From Gnetum montanum (Eukaryota; Streptophyta; Gnetopsida; Gnetales; Gnetaceae), in NCBI GenBank assembly GCA_015680685.1, contig MNCI01030902.1:710647-774646 (forward strand): DNA of 64,000 bases, given 5' to 3'. The translations under genes were made by a program, and so were the position numbers. The notes under the pieces are model-generated. The model saw only the letters and a program-made list of their open reading frames with translations. It was not told the origin of the DNA and did not search any database. Below are positions 9,523-22,182 of this stretch, one piece after another (position 1 is the stretch's first letter; each line of letters begins with the position of its first letter).

Positions 9523-12500
9523 TTTAATAAATTATAGTTATAAATAAATACATATATAGATACATATACATGTGCATATATATATATATATATATGTATG
9601 TATATCCACTTAGGCTGCATTAGATATCATACATAGTTTTCTTTTTTTTCTCGTCAATAATGCATTTCATCTTATTGTATTTATATCATATTATATTATC
9701 ATGCATAACATATATCTTTAGGTCCATATTGATATAGGTGAATGCCTTAGAAGTAAACCTAACAAATATTTGAATTTAAGACTTAGTATTTTATTAAGGG
9801 TACTCTATAGATTATAGGAATCCTTATAACTCTTTCTTTCTTCATTTGAGGCTAAATCTTTATTTGAAAACAAATTCCTTGAGGCTAAGTCATAAGGATC
9901 ATATCTTATTAAGTTACCTATTACCTATATGCTACTTTATGGTGCTACCTTTGAAGTTGACTTTATGCCATGGCATTGTTCTTTGGGTTGCATTTTTTTT
10001 AGAATGACATATATTTTCATAATTTGATGATCCATCCCAAATTGTAATGCAATAACTTAGTGTGAGAAATTCATGATGTACTAGAAAGAATTTGAGCTAG
10101 CATCCCATTGTTGGAATGCAAAGTTTATTCTTTCTCAGAGTTAACCATGATTCGTAGTGATTACCCTTTGAGTTCATAACAATAGCACATAGCTAGAATT
10201 CCTTCCTTTCCTTCAATAAAATAATAATAATAGTATATGGTTCAATTATTTTGATGAAAACCACCAAGGATCTCACAATTAAATTTTTTGATGGATGTAT
10301 TGAGGATCTACAAGGTAGTACCATAGTCTATTTATGTCTCTCAATAAAATCCTTAAAGCCTTGAATTAACTTATTTAGGTATGTTTCTAAAGGCATGTAA
10401 TATTAGGTTTACATTTTATCTAAAATAATCATAATTATTTTTTATAAATATAAATAGGTTTATATATATAGAGAGAGAGAGAGTATATTTATTTTTTTAG
10501 GAAAAAATCCTTTGGCAAAACATTGGATGTTTTCCTAGTTAATTTGGCTAGGGCTTGATGTTGACATCAACATCACCCAAGAAGGGGCCTTAACATAAAC
10601 TTACTTCCATCATGATACAGTGAAACTTAACTAGCAATTAATAGAATAATAATCAAATTAAAAAATCAAAGTGAAGGTGACTACCACTGTTACACTGGTG
10701 CTCTCTTGTTATAGTGGTGTTGATATAGTTGTTAATGTGAAGATTGCTGCCAATGCTACTTAATGTCAATATATCATAAATTTCAAAATGTTCCCTTAAT
10801 TTCTACAAAATAATGCTTGGAAAATGTTTGGAAAATTAAAATTACAAGTAGCTATCTACCTTTTATTTTCTTAAAATATTTTTTTGTTCCATTGGTTATC
10901 ATTCTACACCGTCACTATCCTTGCAAACCCTTGGAGAGACCTCTTCCCAATTGTGCACTCTCTTCCACACAGTAGCAAGCTACTCACCATCATGCCTACA
11001 GCTACAATTGACTACTTCACACTACCTACTGCTTGCAACAACAACACTTTATAGGCCTAAGCATGCCCACTACAGCCATGCCCACTGCCTACACTACTCT
11101 TTCTCATTGCCTCCATCATTTTTCTCATCATACCTACCTCTCCCTATCACAATCTACCATAACATCACCTTTTCTCCTATCCTTACCACTATGCATCACT
11201 ACCTACCCTTTATTCATTCACTTACTGATGCACACTACTCTGTAGCTTCAAAATGCAGCTCTACACTACATGGTCATATATGCGGATCACTCAAACTTGT
11301 TAAGGGCTACACAACCCCAATAGTGGTCCACAATGTCGAACAAGTCTCCTAAGCTATTGCTTTTTCATGCACCACCCACTGCATGCATAGTAACATCTTG
11401 ATATCATTGCTACCCATATGCTCACTTCTACTTCTCCACCTAAACCAAGAAGCTACCGCAACATTGGCATGTACTCAAGTACCTCTACCATGCTATTAAA
11501 ACCCTTCTAATGTTCAATCATCATGCTAGGTGCAACCCATCCTCTACTAGTTGGTAGACTAGCCAACATTGTTATTCTATGCTATTGTTCACTCCTAACC
11601 ATTAATCATCTTCTTCCCCCCACCCTTTTACTACTAATCTACTTTTTCTATGTCATTCTACTGTGTATTGTTCCCCACCAATAAGACTGTAGCCTTCACC
11701 ACTCATGGATTTCTCACCATTAGTCCCCTACTACTGCCTTCCTTAGCCACAATAGCTTATCATTCATGGCTCACCCCTATCATCTCTACCATACTACATC
11801 ATCTCACTATCAACACACCACTTGTTGGCAATCAAGTAATAAAAAAATAATATATATATATATATATATTGAAAAATAAATAAATAAGGATATGTTTTTA
11901 TTTATTTTTTATTAACTCTATAGATACTCTTAGTTTTTTTTATTAATTAACAGGTGCCAAGCATGGAGAAAGCTAAGGAGATCCAACTAACAAAGAAGAT
12001 TTGAAGGATCTATGCACTGCCACACATGGTAAAAGAAATTATGCATAGAAGCCACATGGGTAGACACGTAGCCAATTCCTCTTCCTCAAAAAAGAGGAAG
12101 AGAGGAAAGAAAGAAAGGAGAAAGCCTTATAAAACACCTCCTTAGGCAGTAAAAAATCCATCATCAAGGAGCAACCCAACAATTAGCAGAAGGCCTTCTC
12201 TTCATTTTCTCCTTCTATATCCTCTCCAATACCGTCTCCCTTTTCTTCCCCATATTACACCCCTTTGTCTCACCATAGCCATAGCCATAGCCCTAGCCAT
12301 ACCCTAATTGCTACCTCAAACTAGCTTGAGTAAGAAGCCATTGAGGTTAAACTATGTAGAAGATGTTAGAGGCATTCCCTTAAGCTCAACCACAAGAAGA
12401 AGTGGGAGAAAGGTTGGGTAGCATCTTGACCAAGAAGGAGGTGGAAATTTCCCACTTACATGAGCTTGAGGGTAAGACTAAGTAGCTAACTTGGGCCATC

Positions 12501-12888
12501 TAGCCACATCACAAGTACCTTTAGGAGGATATGTAGAACTACCACCTTTAGGAGGAGATGTAAACCCACCAACGTAGATGGATTAGGGAATAGTGTACTA
12601 AGTCTACATCCCCTCTCTCCCCCCCCCCCCCCCCTACTTTCTCTATCTTAATGTTTTACTCATTCATATTGATGAAGTGTTAACTTTGATTATTTTAATT
12701 TAATATATATATATATATATATATCATCTTTATATTTCTATTCTACTCTTATATTTGAAATTTTTTTAAAACTATCAATTACATTTCTCTTCCACTCAAG
12801 AGTATTCCTAGGCTAGCTATGCTCATGAGCAAGGTTCCCTAGGTAATAGCCTTGCCAAATCAAGCACTTTAAGGGTGTTGTGCTTTAG
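9523..12888. other. Gene-free AT-rich interval with microsatellites
   Basis: I recognise no gene here. It contains (TA)n tracts at 9573-9600, 11849-11869 and 12702-12724, a (TA)n-(GA)n compound tract at 10461-10483, a CCATAG-like short tandem repeat at about 12270-12303, and a run of 16 C at 12619-12634. An open frame at 10921-11352 is low-complexity (His, Ser, Thr, Tyr, Leu) and I do not consider it a gene. Part of the interval may be the decayed LTR of TE-4 or of another old element, but I could not find a matching pair. Confidence 0.5.
12126..12300 (+). promoter_or_regulatory. Promoter-like segment with TATA box and CT-rich leader
   Basis: TTATAAAACACC at about 12127 is a good plant TATA box. 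It is followed by a pyrimidine-rich stretch (12190-12260) that looks like a plant 5' leader, and preceded by purine-rich tracts. No coding region I can recognise follows. It could be the U3/R of an unrecognised LTR or a dead promoter. Confidence 0.3.
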
Positions 12889-12893
12889 CTTGC
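12889..12893. repeat. TE-5 left target-site duplication (CTTGC)
   Basis: CTTGC precedes the 5' LTR and recurs exactly after the 3' LTR at 30355-30359. A 5-bp duplication is typical of Ty3-gypsy integration and shows that TE-5 is one intact insertion. Confidence 0.9.
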
Positions 12894-13051
12894 TGAAACA
12901 CCATGGAAATTGTGAATAGGCCTAGGATGAAGATTCACGATTCGGGCGAAAGTTTGCAACAGAAATCCAGAAGACAAAACAAGGCAAAGAGGTGTGTAGC
13001 ATCAAGTCTCCAAGTTTCTTACAAATTCCAACCTTACTTTGTTTTCTTTTT

Positions 13052-13600
13052 TTACGCTACATTATGCAACATAGCGTAATGACGCTCGGCGTAACTCTGC
13101 TTAATGTAGCCTGATATCAAAAAGTAACTTACTTCAGCGAATTTGACAAAGTTTAAGGTCTAAGCAGCGTGATATGTGACTTGTTGCATATTCCGTTAAG
13201 TCTTTTGTTCAGGGCTGAATTTATGCTCCATTACACAGAGTAGCGTAATGAGCTTCAAGGAAGTCAAAGACAGAGTCCAAAAGAAGCGTGGCAGATTGAT
13301 TTCTTCTTTTTTGCAGATTGGTCGCTTTGTGCTTATTATGCTACGTAGCGTAAACAAGCGTAAATTATTGTAAATTTGATCATTTTTATGCTCTATTATG
13401 CTTTGTGGCATAAATGAGCATAAAACAGCTTGAGTTAACTACTTCTATGCTTTATTACTCTCTACCACGCTATGTAGCATAAACGAGTGTAATATAGCCT
13501 AAAGTCAACTAAGGCAGTACCAGACACGCTTCTGCTATCCATACACATAATACGCTCATTAGTGTATCACAGCGTAATCATAAGGCGACTTCAACAGGAG
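13052..13600. repeat. U3 array of AGCGTAA dyad motifs (TE-5 5' LTR)
   Basis: The first unit is a perfect 8-bp inverted repeat, TTACGCTA at 13052-13059 and TAGCGTAA at 13072-13079. Related ACGCT/AGCGTAA pairs recur near 13082, 13222, 13333, 13386, 13446 and 13549, the last ending near 13580. The array lies upstream of the TATA box, where enhancer elements are expected. The 3' LTR has the same array at about 28938-29460. Confidence 0.75.
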
Positions 13601-13742
13601 TGATTGATAGCGTAATTTGCCCCCTTTTCCAAAAACGTGATGTGACATGACCAGTTTCAACATAAAGTTTGCCAAGTCAACGGCATTTTGAAAGTTCGAG
13701 ACATGTGTCATCAAGGCCATGTCTTCTCCACGTACTAATGAA

Positions 13743-13752
13743 CCTATAAATA
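13743..13752 (+). promoter_or_regulatory. TE-5 5' LTR TATA box
   Basis: TATAAATACT in the context AACC-TATAAATACT lies between the dyad array and the U5 half, where the retrotransposon promoter is expected. The 3' LTR has the same sequence at about 29614. Confidence 0.6.
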
Positions 13753-14494
13753 CTCTAATTGGCAAAGAAAGAAAGGGGCGATCACCTTTTAGCAGAGACA
13801 GAAGACATTGTTTGAGCGTTGGCAGCACGAGCGATCAGTCTTTTTGGCAAAAATACAGTTCTCTCCATTGGCGATCATTAGCAGCTTTGAGAAAGGACTA
13901 CTAAAGAAAAAAAAAAGTAGATCAGAGATCAAGAGATCATCTGGTATGATTGGCAAGGTTTATTGATCAGAAACAGTTGATCGATAGACATCCAGGCTTG
14001 ACCTTCCTTGCATTCCACATTTGGCTTACAAGGTAGACCGAGCTTCATTCTGTACTCCCATTTGAATAGTTTTCTTGTTGTTTTGTATATGCCTCGCACA
14101 AGATAAGCAGAGTTTGCTATTTGAACTTTGTATACAATATACTTAGTCTTCGAGTCAAAAAATAGGTCTTGGAATTGCGCATCTTTCCTAAATCTGATCT
14201 TTCTTGTCGCGTTGATGTTGCCGTTATTTCAAGTTATTTACATTGTTTTCTACATCCTTCTATAATTCATCGAATCAAATTGTTTCCTAGAATATCTATA
14301 TAATATGCATATTATCACAATATTCGTTAATTTACTAGTTAAGTAAGTCCCTATCTGATCAACAAGATTGTTCAGGGCACCACAAATTCATTTTCTCCAG
14401 CACGGCCCTCGCACGGATCCGTGGTTAAGACTCTGTACACGGATTTTCATTCGGTATTTTCCAGCGACCAACGTTTTCTGTCGTTATAATTTTT

Positions 14495-14511
14495 TGGCGC
14501 TAGAAGGAGGG
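14495..14511 (+). promoter_or_regulatory. TE-5 primer binding site
   Basis: TGGCGCTAGAAGGAGGG starts six bases after the 5' LTR. It begins with TGG, the complement of the CCA end of a tRNA, and primer binding sites of this form are common in Tat-lineage elements. I do not assign the tRNA. Confidence 0.7.
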
Positions 14512-14889
14512 CCTGAAACTCCAATCCATATTTTACAGGTAGCCCTGTAAGCAATCCATACCCGCATCCATAAAAACGTAAACGTAATACCTCTAGGGAA
14601 GTTTACGAAATTGTGTGGTGTAGATTGGTCACAGCAATGATTCCTTTGGAATCCTACAGGGTAAAAAGCCTAATCGTAATTTTGCTTGGCTGTTGCCTTT
14701 TAAATCCTTTCATTTATTGTCGTTGACCTATCTGAGAGATGGATTTTGCATATGCAACCTCTATCGCTATGATCACCACTAACTCGGGTGCCACATCCGT
14801 AAATCCCATTACCATTCCCAGATCAGCTTCGGGTGCAATAGGACCTTAGGGACCGTCGTGTCGTTCGTTGAGATTATAGGGCAAGGATC
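14512..14889 (+). other. TE-5 leader between primer binding site and gag
   Basis: Untranslated leader of about 380 bp. I see no coherent reading frame and no known motif. Confidence 0.4.
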
Positions 14890-17400
14890 CTTCACTCACC
14901 ATCTTGACTCTTGAGGAGTATAATTTCATTTGTGTCAAGATCCAGGCGAAGCTTGCCCTTAGCCGAGCCGAGATGGAGGCAAAACGAAATTATGAGCTGA
15001 TCCATAGAGGGGGTCAAGACTTCACCCCTACTACGTATGACATTATCCCCCTGATTGATCATTATCATGAACTCCTGTCCCAACTGGTTATGGCTAGGAA
15101 TCAAACTACATGGTCTATTCTAGAACCTCAGAATGAGGAGGAGGAGGAAGATGAATTCGCAGCCCAGTCTGAACATGCAGATTCATACCATACCCTTAGC
15201 CCCCATACATACATGAATCCCCTATTTAATCCTCTCACCGGAGAAGCTGCCCATCTCAACCCAATCATGACCACCCAAACACATATTCCCATTGTCCTGT
15301 AGGCCACTACGCAATCCTCAGTCTTGCAGGTACAAATGCCATCTCAAAATAACATGGGAGTAATTTTCTCCCCACATGTAATTAGTATTCCGTTGGTGAT
15401 ACCTGCGTCTATCACACCCCACTTCATCCCCCAAGTGCAACTCCATAACACATCTATAACCCGCCCGGTGCAAAATCTGATGCAAACCTTATCGTCGTAG
15501 CCCATTGCAAGGAAACAAATTGCAACCACCGTTCAATCGCAGCGATCTGTTCAACAACCTACAGTAGGTCAGTGGATCATGCCTATTGCACAACACAATC
15601 AATCTACATTATGCAGTGTACAACCCTTAGCCACATCTACCACGCATGTTCCATAGGTAACTGCACAACATCCTTACACCTTCCATCCTACACATCCGAC
15701 GATGTCCAATTTCTCCACTCAACCTAGCAGGTGGTGGTTTTCACAGGTAGCTCCATCCATGGGGATAGTCCCCATAGCACCGCCTATTAGCCAACCCATC
15801 GCTCCCTTCCCATTGCCCGGCGTTGCTCTTTCAGTCCAACCCCCTGCTCCTCTAGCACCAACTTCTTCATCAACAAGTCTGGATCAAGCTTTTTCGCTTA
15901 TCCAGACCCTCACCAAGGAAGTTAAGTGCCTTAAAGCTACTAGCTCTGATACGATACAGGTCATGGATTTCTACCATGATGATCCCATTAGCCCAGTAGT
16001 TCCTATGTTTTCGTTGCCTCTAGGGATGTCGTTGCCCCATTTTACTAAATACAATGGGGAAGGAGATCCCAATGCTCATCTCGTTACCTTCAGGTCTAAA
16101 TCCTTGTTACTATAGCAATGGCCCCATACAATTATCTGTGTCTTTGCAATGTCTCTGGAAGGTAAAGCCTTAGACTGGTATTGTGCACTCCCTCGCTGTT
16201 CCATATCAACCTTGGAAGAGCTCCTAACACAATTTGTGACTCTCTTTAAATACAACTTAAAGCCAGAAGTCACGTTAGATCAACTTACGGGAGTGAAACA
16301 AGACCCACTTGAACCAGTCCAGAAGTTTATACAGCAATGGAGCACTACTCTGAATGAAATCTGTGAGCCTATCCTGGAAGCCCATCTATTGGCTATTTGT
16401 TAACGATTTCATCAAGTCTAAACTGTACTACCTTGCCCCTCACTCCTTGCGTCAATCTTTCGCACAAACTAAGAGCATCCAAGATGCTGCTGAGGCTAGT
16501 AAAGACCCAGTGTATGTGGCTTATAAAAATGCCAACAATAAGGATAAAGATAAGGGTAAAGCAACAACGATGACAGTAGCTACACTGGCTGAGGGCGCTA
16601 AAAATAAGAATAACAAGAAGGCACCCACAACGTCTGTTGAGACCACAGCTAGTGTAAGCAGCACCGGTCAAGACACACTCGCCCCTGAAAAGCCTCCACA
16701 ATCAAAACCAAACTTTGAGTGTAAAGATCGCTCAAAATATACAACCATGCCTATAAAACATTCAGAACTGTTGAAACAATTATTAGGCGTAGGATATATT
16801 TAGAATAAAAAAGTATCCGAAGAAGCTCTGCAGCATCACAGGCACCATTGTGAATTGCTGAAGAATCCTTCTTTAGCCTACCTAACAAATTGCTAGTTCC
16901 TAAGTCTTTTAGGCTGGACCATTTTTGTGACTACCATCAGTTGTGTGGTCATGATACCGATTACTACTGGACATTGAAGGATGATATTCAACGCATGATT
17001 GATGATGGTTCTCTGAAACTAGATAGCAGTAGTCCAACACATCCTGAAAATCAGGCGATGCATGTGTACAAAGACCCATTAAACATAAATAACGCACCGT
17101 ACACCATCAACATGGTACGTATGGACAATGAAGGGAAGGTACTACCTAAACAACCCTTTTTTTTACATGCACCTACTAGTGCATCCCAGGGGGCACCAGC
17201 TATAACTCGATCTCACATTAATGATAAAGCTACAGCCATGCCCGTGCCTACTCCTAAAGCTCCTTTTATGCTTAGGGTACCAAAACCACCGGCTGCCCCT
17301 TTTACGCAGGGGCAAGCTTCTAACCAAAACCATCAACCCTCATCCAATAAAAAAAGGAAGGGGATGCGTCAATTAATGCCACCAAAAACCACTCTACGCT
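14890..17400 (+). pseudogene. TE-5 gag (degenerate)
   Basis: Gag forms the virus-like particle that packages the element RNA in the cytoplasm. Open pieces at 14904-15302, 15702-16115, 16149-16403, 16354-16803 and 16890-17402 are parts of one gag broken by stops and frameshifts. The first has an acidic stretch (EEEEED). The capsid-like retrotransposon gag domain runs from about 16020 to 16400, with FTKYNGEGDPNAHL and MSLEGKALDWY. A Lys/Asn-rich linker follows. Near 16917 a CDYHQLCGHDTDYYW motif is the Tat-type zinc knuckle with its last Cys changed to Tyr. A proline-rich region follows to about 17350. Confidence 0.8.
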
Positions 17401-18484
17401 AGGCTTTGCTAAGCCCAGGCCCCTAGCCTTTGTACCTTCACCTATACCTTATGGGCAAGACAAGGGTACAGAAACACAGCCACCTCCCCTCAGTAGGAAG
17501 AAACACAACCCTCCGACTGATGCTATTCCGCCTTGAGAAATTCGTCTCTTAGGGCGAATGGAAGAAGACAAAGGAGATAAGAAACCCAGCCAAGAACGGG
17601 ACCTCCTCAATGCATTTATGTAGGTCAAGCAAGCTCTAAAATAGAAGAACATAATATTGAGGCTCTATGACTTGCTTATGACATCTCAAAAGTACCGTGA
17701 GGCTATGGTCCATATGCTGACATCCATACCTATGGATGAAGGCTTACCAGTGGAAGAGAAAGAGATACATGTTGTCATGTTTCCCCCCACCATTGAGCAA
17801 CCCAAACCAACCCCTTTGACCTTTCATGATTAATCCATCAAAGATGATCCTGAGAAAGGTCGAGTGATGACAGAACCCATGTTCATCACCATCTGGGTTG
17901 GTCAACATCAGATCCAAAGGGTGCACGTTGACGATGGCGCGGCCATGAATGTCATCCCTTATCCTATAGTGGATAAGCTGGGCCTGGTCGACCAGATCAG
18001 TCCTACAATGACATCATGCCTAAAGTCATTCAATGAGGCATGAGTTCAAGTCAAAGGGATGGTGCATATCAAATTTGTGGCAGGAGACCAGTTCCCAACA
18101 CACACCACATTTATCATTGTTGAGGAGATGCCCGGTTTCAACCTGATTCTAGGGAGGTCCTGGCTAGCCCAACTGAGGGCACTTTCATCACCGATACACC
18201 TACCTTATGCAGGGGGAGAGGTAGTAATACACGGTGATGAAATAACTCCTAGAACTGTCAATAACATCAAGGAAGAACGGGGTTTGGAGATCAAAATGCC
18301 TGAAGATCAAACCCATGTCCAAATTCCCGAACAAGTCGAAATGAATAATGACAATCTAGCCCAGGCCAACCTACCATTTCAGGGAGAGGAGGATGATGTG
18401 GAGGAGTCAGGCCATAAATCTCCTCACCCTTACGCACCACTCAACGTAAAAGCCATCAAGAAACAATTACGAGCTAGCAATTGA
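17401..18484 (+). pseudogene. TE-5 protease (degenerate)
   Basis: A retropepsin-like aspartic protease that would cut the Gag-Pol polyprotein. The active-site motif VHVDDGAAMNVI is at about 17921-17956, in the DDGA form usual in Tat elements. The second half is the open frame 18059-18484, with GFNLILGRSWL at about 18132 (the hydrophobic-hydrophobic-Gly flap-end motif). A stop at about 18041 separates the two. The frame ends at 18484. A possible splice donor lies before that, at 18446. Confidence 0.8.
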
Positions 18485-19289
18485 CCTACATGGTATTTAC
18501 GTGCATCGTTACATTTTTACTAGTTTTCCCACTTATGCTTATCAAATTTGACTATCATTTTTCTTTAATATACATATATTTATGTTTTCTATCCATTATG
18601 CCATTTATGCTTCCCAGTTTACGCAATTTATGCTTCTTGACTTCTATTAGTCATATTAGTACAATTATGCAAATATGTACACTTTTATCAATTACATTCC
18701 CTGACATACGCAGATGGCCTGCAACGGCCTTAAACTAGTAAAGGCCCGCAATGGCCTAAACCTAGCAAATTCGTTTATATCTTACGCAAATGATATGTGA
18801 TGGCCCGCAATGGCCTTAAACTAGCAACTCCATTCGACGATTGCAATAACGCTACCTATCCAAAACCTTCGACAATTCTATCTACATTTTGTATAAATAA
18901 AGACATAAATTTAAAAACCATAAAGAAAATCTGATGATTAATCATGCCAAGATTCATATTGCCATTGTTCAACCTCATAAATAAAATCATGCGTAAATCA
19001 CAATTATGCATCCCCCATAGTACCACTATCACCCGTATCCCTTAACTCTGCCTCTAAGCCTAACAAATCCTCTTCGAATGGGCCATCCCTTTTAGGGAGT
19101 ATTCCTTCATGAGGAATACCATCTTCACAAGGTTCTTGCACTAACACTTACTCCCCAAGGGGACAGTCTGCATTATACAACATATCCACCCTCTTCATCC
19201 ATTCCTTGTACCTACATACAACAAGTACATAAGCAAAAGCCATGATAGGACAAATCAGAAAATTTAAATTCAATAACACTCAAACTTAC

Positions 19290-20107
19290 TTATGATGGTC
19301 CTGCATCTGCAGCAAAGGGGAGTTGATCTAAACCAACCCACAAGCATTGCATAATTTCATCTTCGATCAACTCAAACCAAACTCCGTTCCCCAGATTAGT
19401 TCCAGCCTTCACCTTCCCTTTGCCCATGCTAGTCCACCGGGGTGGTTCGGGGAAGAAGGTAGGGACTATGGTCTCTTCCCCAGGAAGAGTAATTTCTCTT
19501 TCCGGGGACACGCTCACCGTTACCTGCTCCTAGAAATTCTCGAAGGCCTTAGACGCACCAATGACATCGAGGAACAATCGCAAGGATTGAGCTTCAATGG
19601 CAGAATCTCGATAGTGTTGACAATAAGCGATACTTTCTCACTTATATAGATGCTTATGATCTTTTTGTTTCTGCCCCCACTCTTGAACACTTGCACAAAA
19701 TTCCTTCCAATCCTAGTTCTTCTAGGCCAAGAGCTCTATTTGCATCCTTTGCTCCACCAATTCACGATAGGTTTGTACGTTGTTTCTGACCGCGGTCCAG
19801 TAGCGAGCGTAGTCAATGATAGCCGTCCGCCAATCCTCTTCACCCGTTCCTTGCACTTGCAGGAATTCACATCATAATCTTAAGTCTCCGAACTCTTTGG
19901 TTAGAGACATCCTTTCCTTCTCTGACCTCTGCAGCTTCTTCCAGAGGTCTTCATTGATGTTTTGACTCTCCCACAAGGAGCGGGTCAAGCGTAATGCACA
20001 TTTACACATTTCCTCATAAATGTTGCGTGGCACAACCGCTCCTTCTGATGAAGGCTCGATAGTGTCCAGGTCAATGGGCTCCATAGAGTCCCATCGAAGG
20101 CAAGCTA
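19290..20107 (-). other. Antisense gene exon 6: coiled-coil-like C-terminal exon
   Basis: The exon follows the acceptor CATCATCAG and contains MEPIDLDTIEPSSEG followed by a helical, charged stretch with heptad-like spacing (about 20020-19700). Open pieces at 20084-19872 and 19517-19290 are in one frame, separated by several stops. It ends in TAA immediately before a GTAAGT donor. Confidence 0.5.
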
Positions 20108-20385
20108 CTGATGATGAATATCAAATCAAACGTAAATAAACATTATAACCTTATAATAAAATAAGCGTACTATAGCCGTAACATACCAGCCCCAGGATCG
20201 ACGTGCTCGAGGCGCTTAATTATATCACTGACAAGACCTTCCATGAAGGCAAATTTATCAGGGAATTCCCCCCACACTTTGCTTACAACGGCAGATAGAG
20301 ATGCATCTCGTTCACCTGTAGCGTAATTAAGTCAAAATTTCTAGTTACTAACAGAATTCCTTAAAAATTTTAATACACTGATTAC

Positions 20386-21714
20386 CTCTGCCTATTCCAG
20401 TGGGGAGTGTGTCAACATTTTCCACCTCCTCTCTCTCCTCGTGGATAAGGATCTATGCATCACTCACTCTAATAGCCAGGGCCTCCTCTTCCAAAACTAG
20501 AGCCCCTTCCCCACGCCATAATACCACCGCCCCTGTTTCAGGGTCAACAGCTCTATAGGTCTCCCTGTTTATGCCATATAACACATTTAAATAATTCAGA
20601 ATACCCTGAATAAAGTTGCGTAATACAATAATTACCATAACTTTTACTATGTCTTTGCGCTTACCAGGCAGAGGTTTACTCCGCTGAAACCTGACTTGCA
20701 CAATTCTACCGGTGCCACCTGCTGGTTCCACAGGCACCTCGGTTAAACGAGGCCTTTTATGCTGAATCGAGGCATCTACTATTTCTGCTGCCAGGCGCTT
20801 CCCCCATGAAACATCACCGATGTAAGAGGGAAGCACCCCACCTACGCTATCAAGGCCTTGCATTCGAGGTGCTGCCACATCCCTAGTCATTATAAAAAGC
20901 GACTCCCCAATTCCCTCCGGAGGATCCTGTGACCAGGTAGTGCTGAAGAGATGGGAAATCCAGGGTTTGGATAACTGGTCTCGATCCTATTGCACCCAGA
21001 CCCCATTCCTCTGGACCACCAAAAATTTGACAAAACACTGGAGGCAAGCTATGAAGAAGGTGAAGTACACACTCAAATGGGACTCGAGCTTTTGGTAGAG
21101 CCTGATCATCTCAATGCGTAACCCCTCAGTGAAATAGCTTGCCTAGTCAAACTGGGTCCCTTCCTCAATCACCTCTCACATGATACGGGCCTGTTCTATA
21201 GTGAAGAACTTCCCTTGCAAGAGTCACCTGGGGAAAGCCCAGGCTTAGAAGAGGGGATAAATAGTCTTGGCAACCTCTAACTCGATCTTTTTACAAGGAA
21301 TCCCCTTAGTGTCCTTCTTAGTCCCCAACCACTCCTCCAACTCTTCCTGACATTTGACGCTTCTCCTCGATTTTTCCTCTATAAGTAGACCATCAGAGGG
21401 GACGTCGAAAAGGTCAGTAAATAGCTGAGCGTCGATGTCAAAATGCACACACACGTTATGCGCGTGTGTGCAAAAACATTCAGCCCCCTCGCTGAAGGAG
21501 TTGACTAGGGTTAACATTTCGCTTGCGGGGACATCAGGGGTTATGACCAGGAATAAATGCATCAACCTCACTTCCCACAGCTTAGTGACCAATGCAACAG
21601 GGGCCACCGCATGGCCGAGCCAGCGTTGTGCTTCCTTTATGTCGTCATAATGTAAGAGGAGGGTGTTCGCCTCACAGTCGGAAATCATAATGGTAATCTC
21701 CTGGGATTCCCTAA
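20386..21714 (-). other. Antisense gene exon 4: long unrecognised exon
   Basis: A 1,329-nt exon after the acceptor TTATCAG, ending at GGCAGAG|GTAATC. It is open apart from about six stops (TAA, TGA, TGA, TAG, TAG and a TAG near 20452). The largest intact pieces are 21733-21245 and 20890-20453, both in the same frame. I recognise no domain. An internal GTAAGC at 20664 looks like a donor, but no acceptor after it keeps the frame. Confidence 0.5.
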
Positions 21715-22182
21715 CTGATAACACAAGACACAAGTCAAGATAGTGAAAACACTATTACGCAACATTTCAAAACAAAAAAAAATAATATCATGTAACTAAT
21801 TGTAGCAACAAAACCTTACCAGGTCCAAATGGCAAAGGAAATGGAGGAATCTTCCTCTGCACGTCCGCGAGGGTGAGGGGCGGGTTTAAAGTCCATTCCT
21901 CATGTAACCACCCAAGATTCTGATAACTCTTGAAAGAATCAGCATAACAGGTAGGATACTCAGGAATTTCGAAGGTCATTTGCCCCATTACACCAGTGCA
22001 TACGTTGCTAGTGGACATAAACTCATTTATCGTCCTTTCGGTCCAGGACAATGTATCATTATTGCCCACTAACCCATTTTCATTGATGAAGAACCTATAT
22101 CATATGGCACATTACTATCCTATGCTTTGCAAATTTAGATATTAGAAAACATATTAACAACACCACAAGCAAAATGACTTAC

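Larger units (their letters stand above)
12894..14488 (+). repeat. TE-5 5' LTR
   Basis: It starts TGAAACACCATGG and ends ...TCGTTATA; the 3' copy ends ...TCGTTACA, so the terminal CA has mutated. Length is about 1.6 kb. A TATA box (CCTATAAATACTC) lies near 13743. The U3 upstream of it (13052-13600) is an array of dyad units built from TTACGCT and AGCGTAA. Confidence 0.9.

Noticed and set aside
10557-10576. Palindrome-like TGATGTTGACATCAACATCA
   Set aside because: Isolated, no LTR or TATA box associated, and no second copy found.
10921-11352. 143-codon open frame
   Set aside because: Low-complexity composition, no recognisable motif, overlapped by another frame of similar composition; it lies in a non-coding stretch with microsatellites.
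16393-16701. Minus-strand 102-codon frame
   Set aside because: It mirrors the Lys/Asn-rich linker of the TE-5 gag.
20606-20664. Possible extra intron in the antisense gene (GTAAGC at 20664, TTATTCAG before 20605)
   Set aside because: It would be 59 nt, short for a plant intron, and it breaks the frame, while reading through keeps the frame open.
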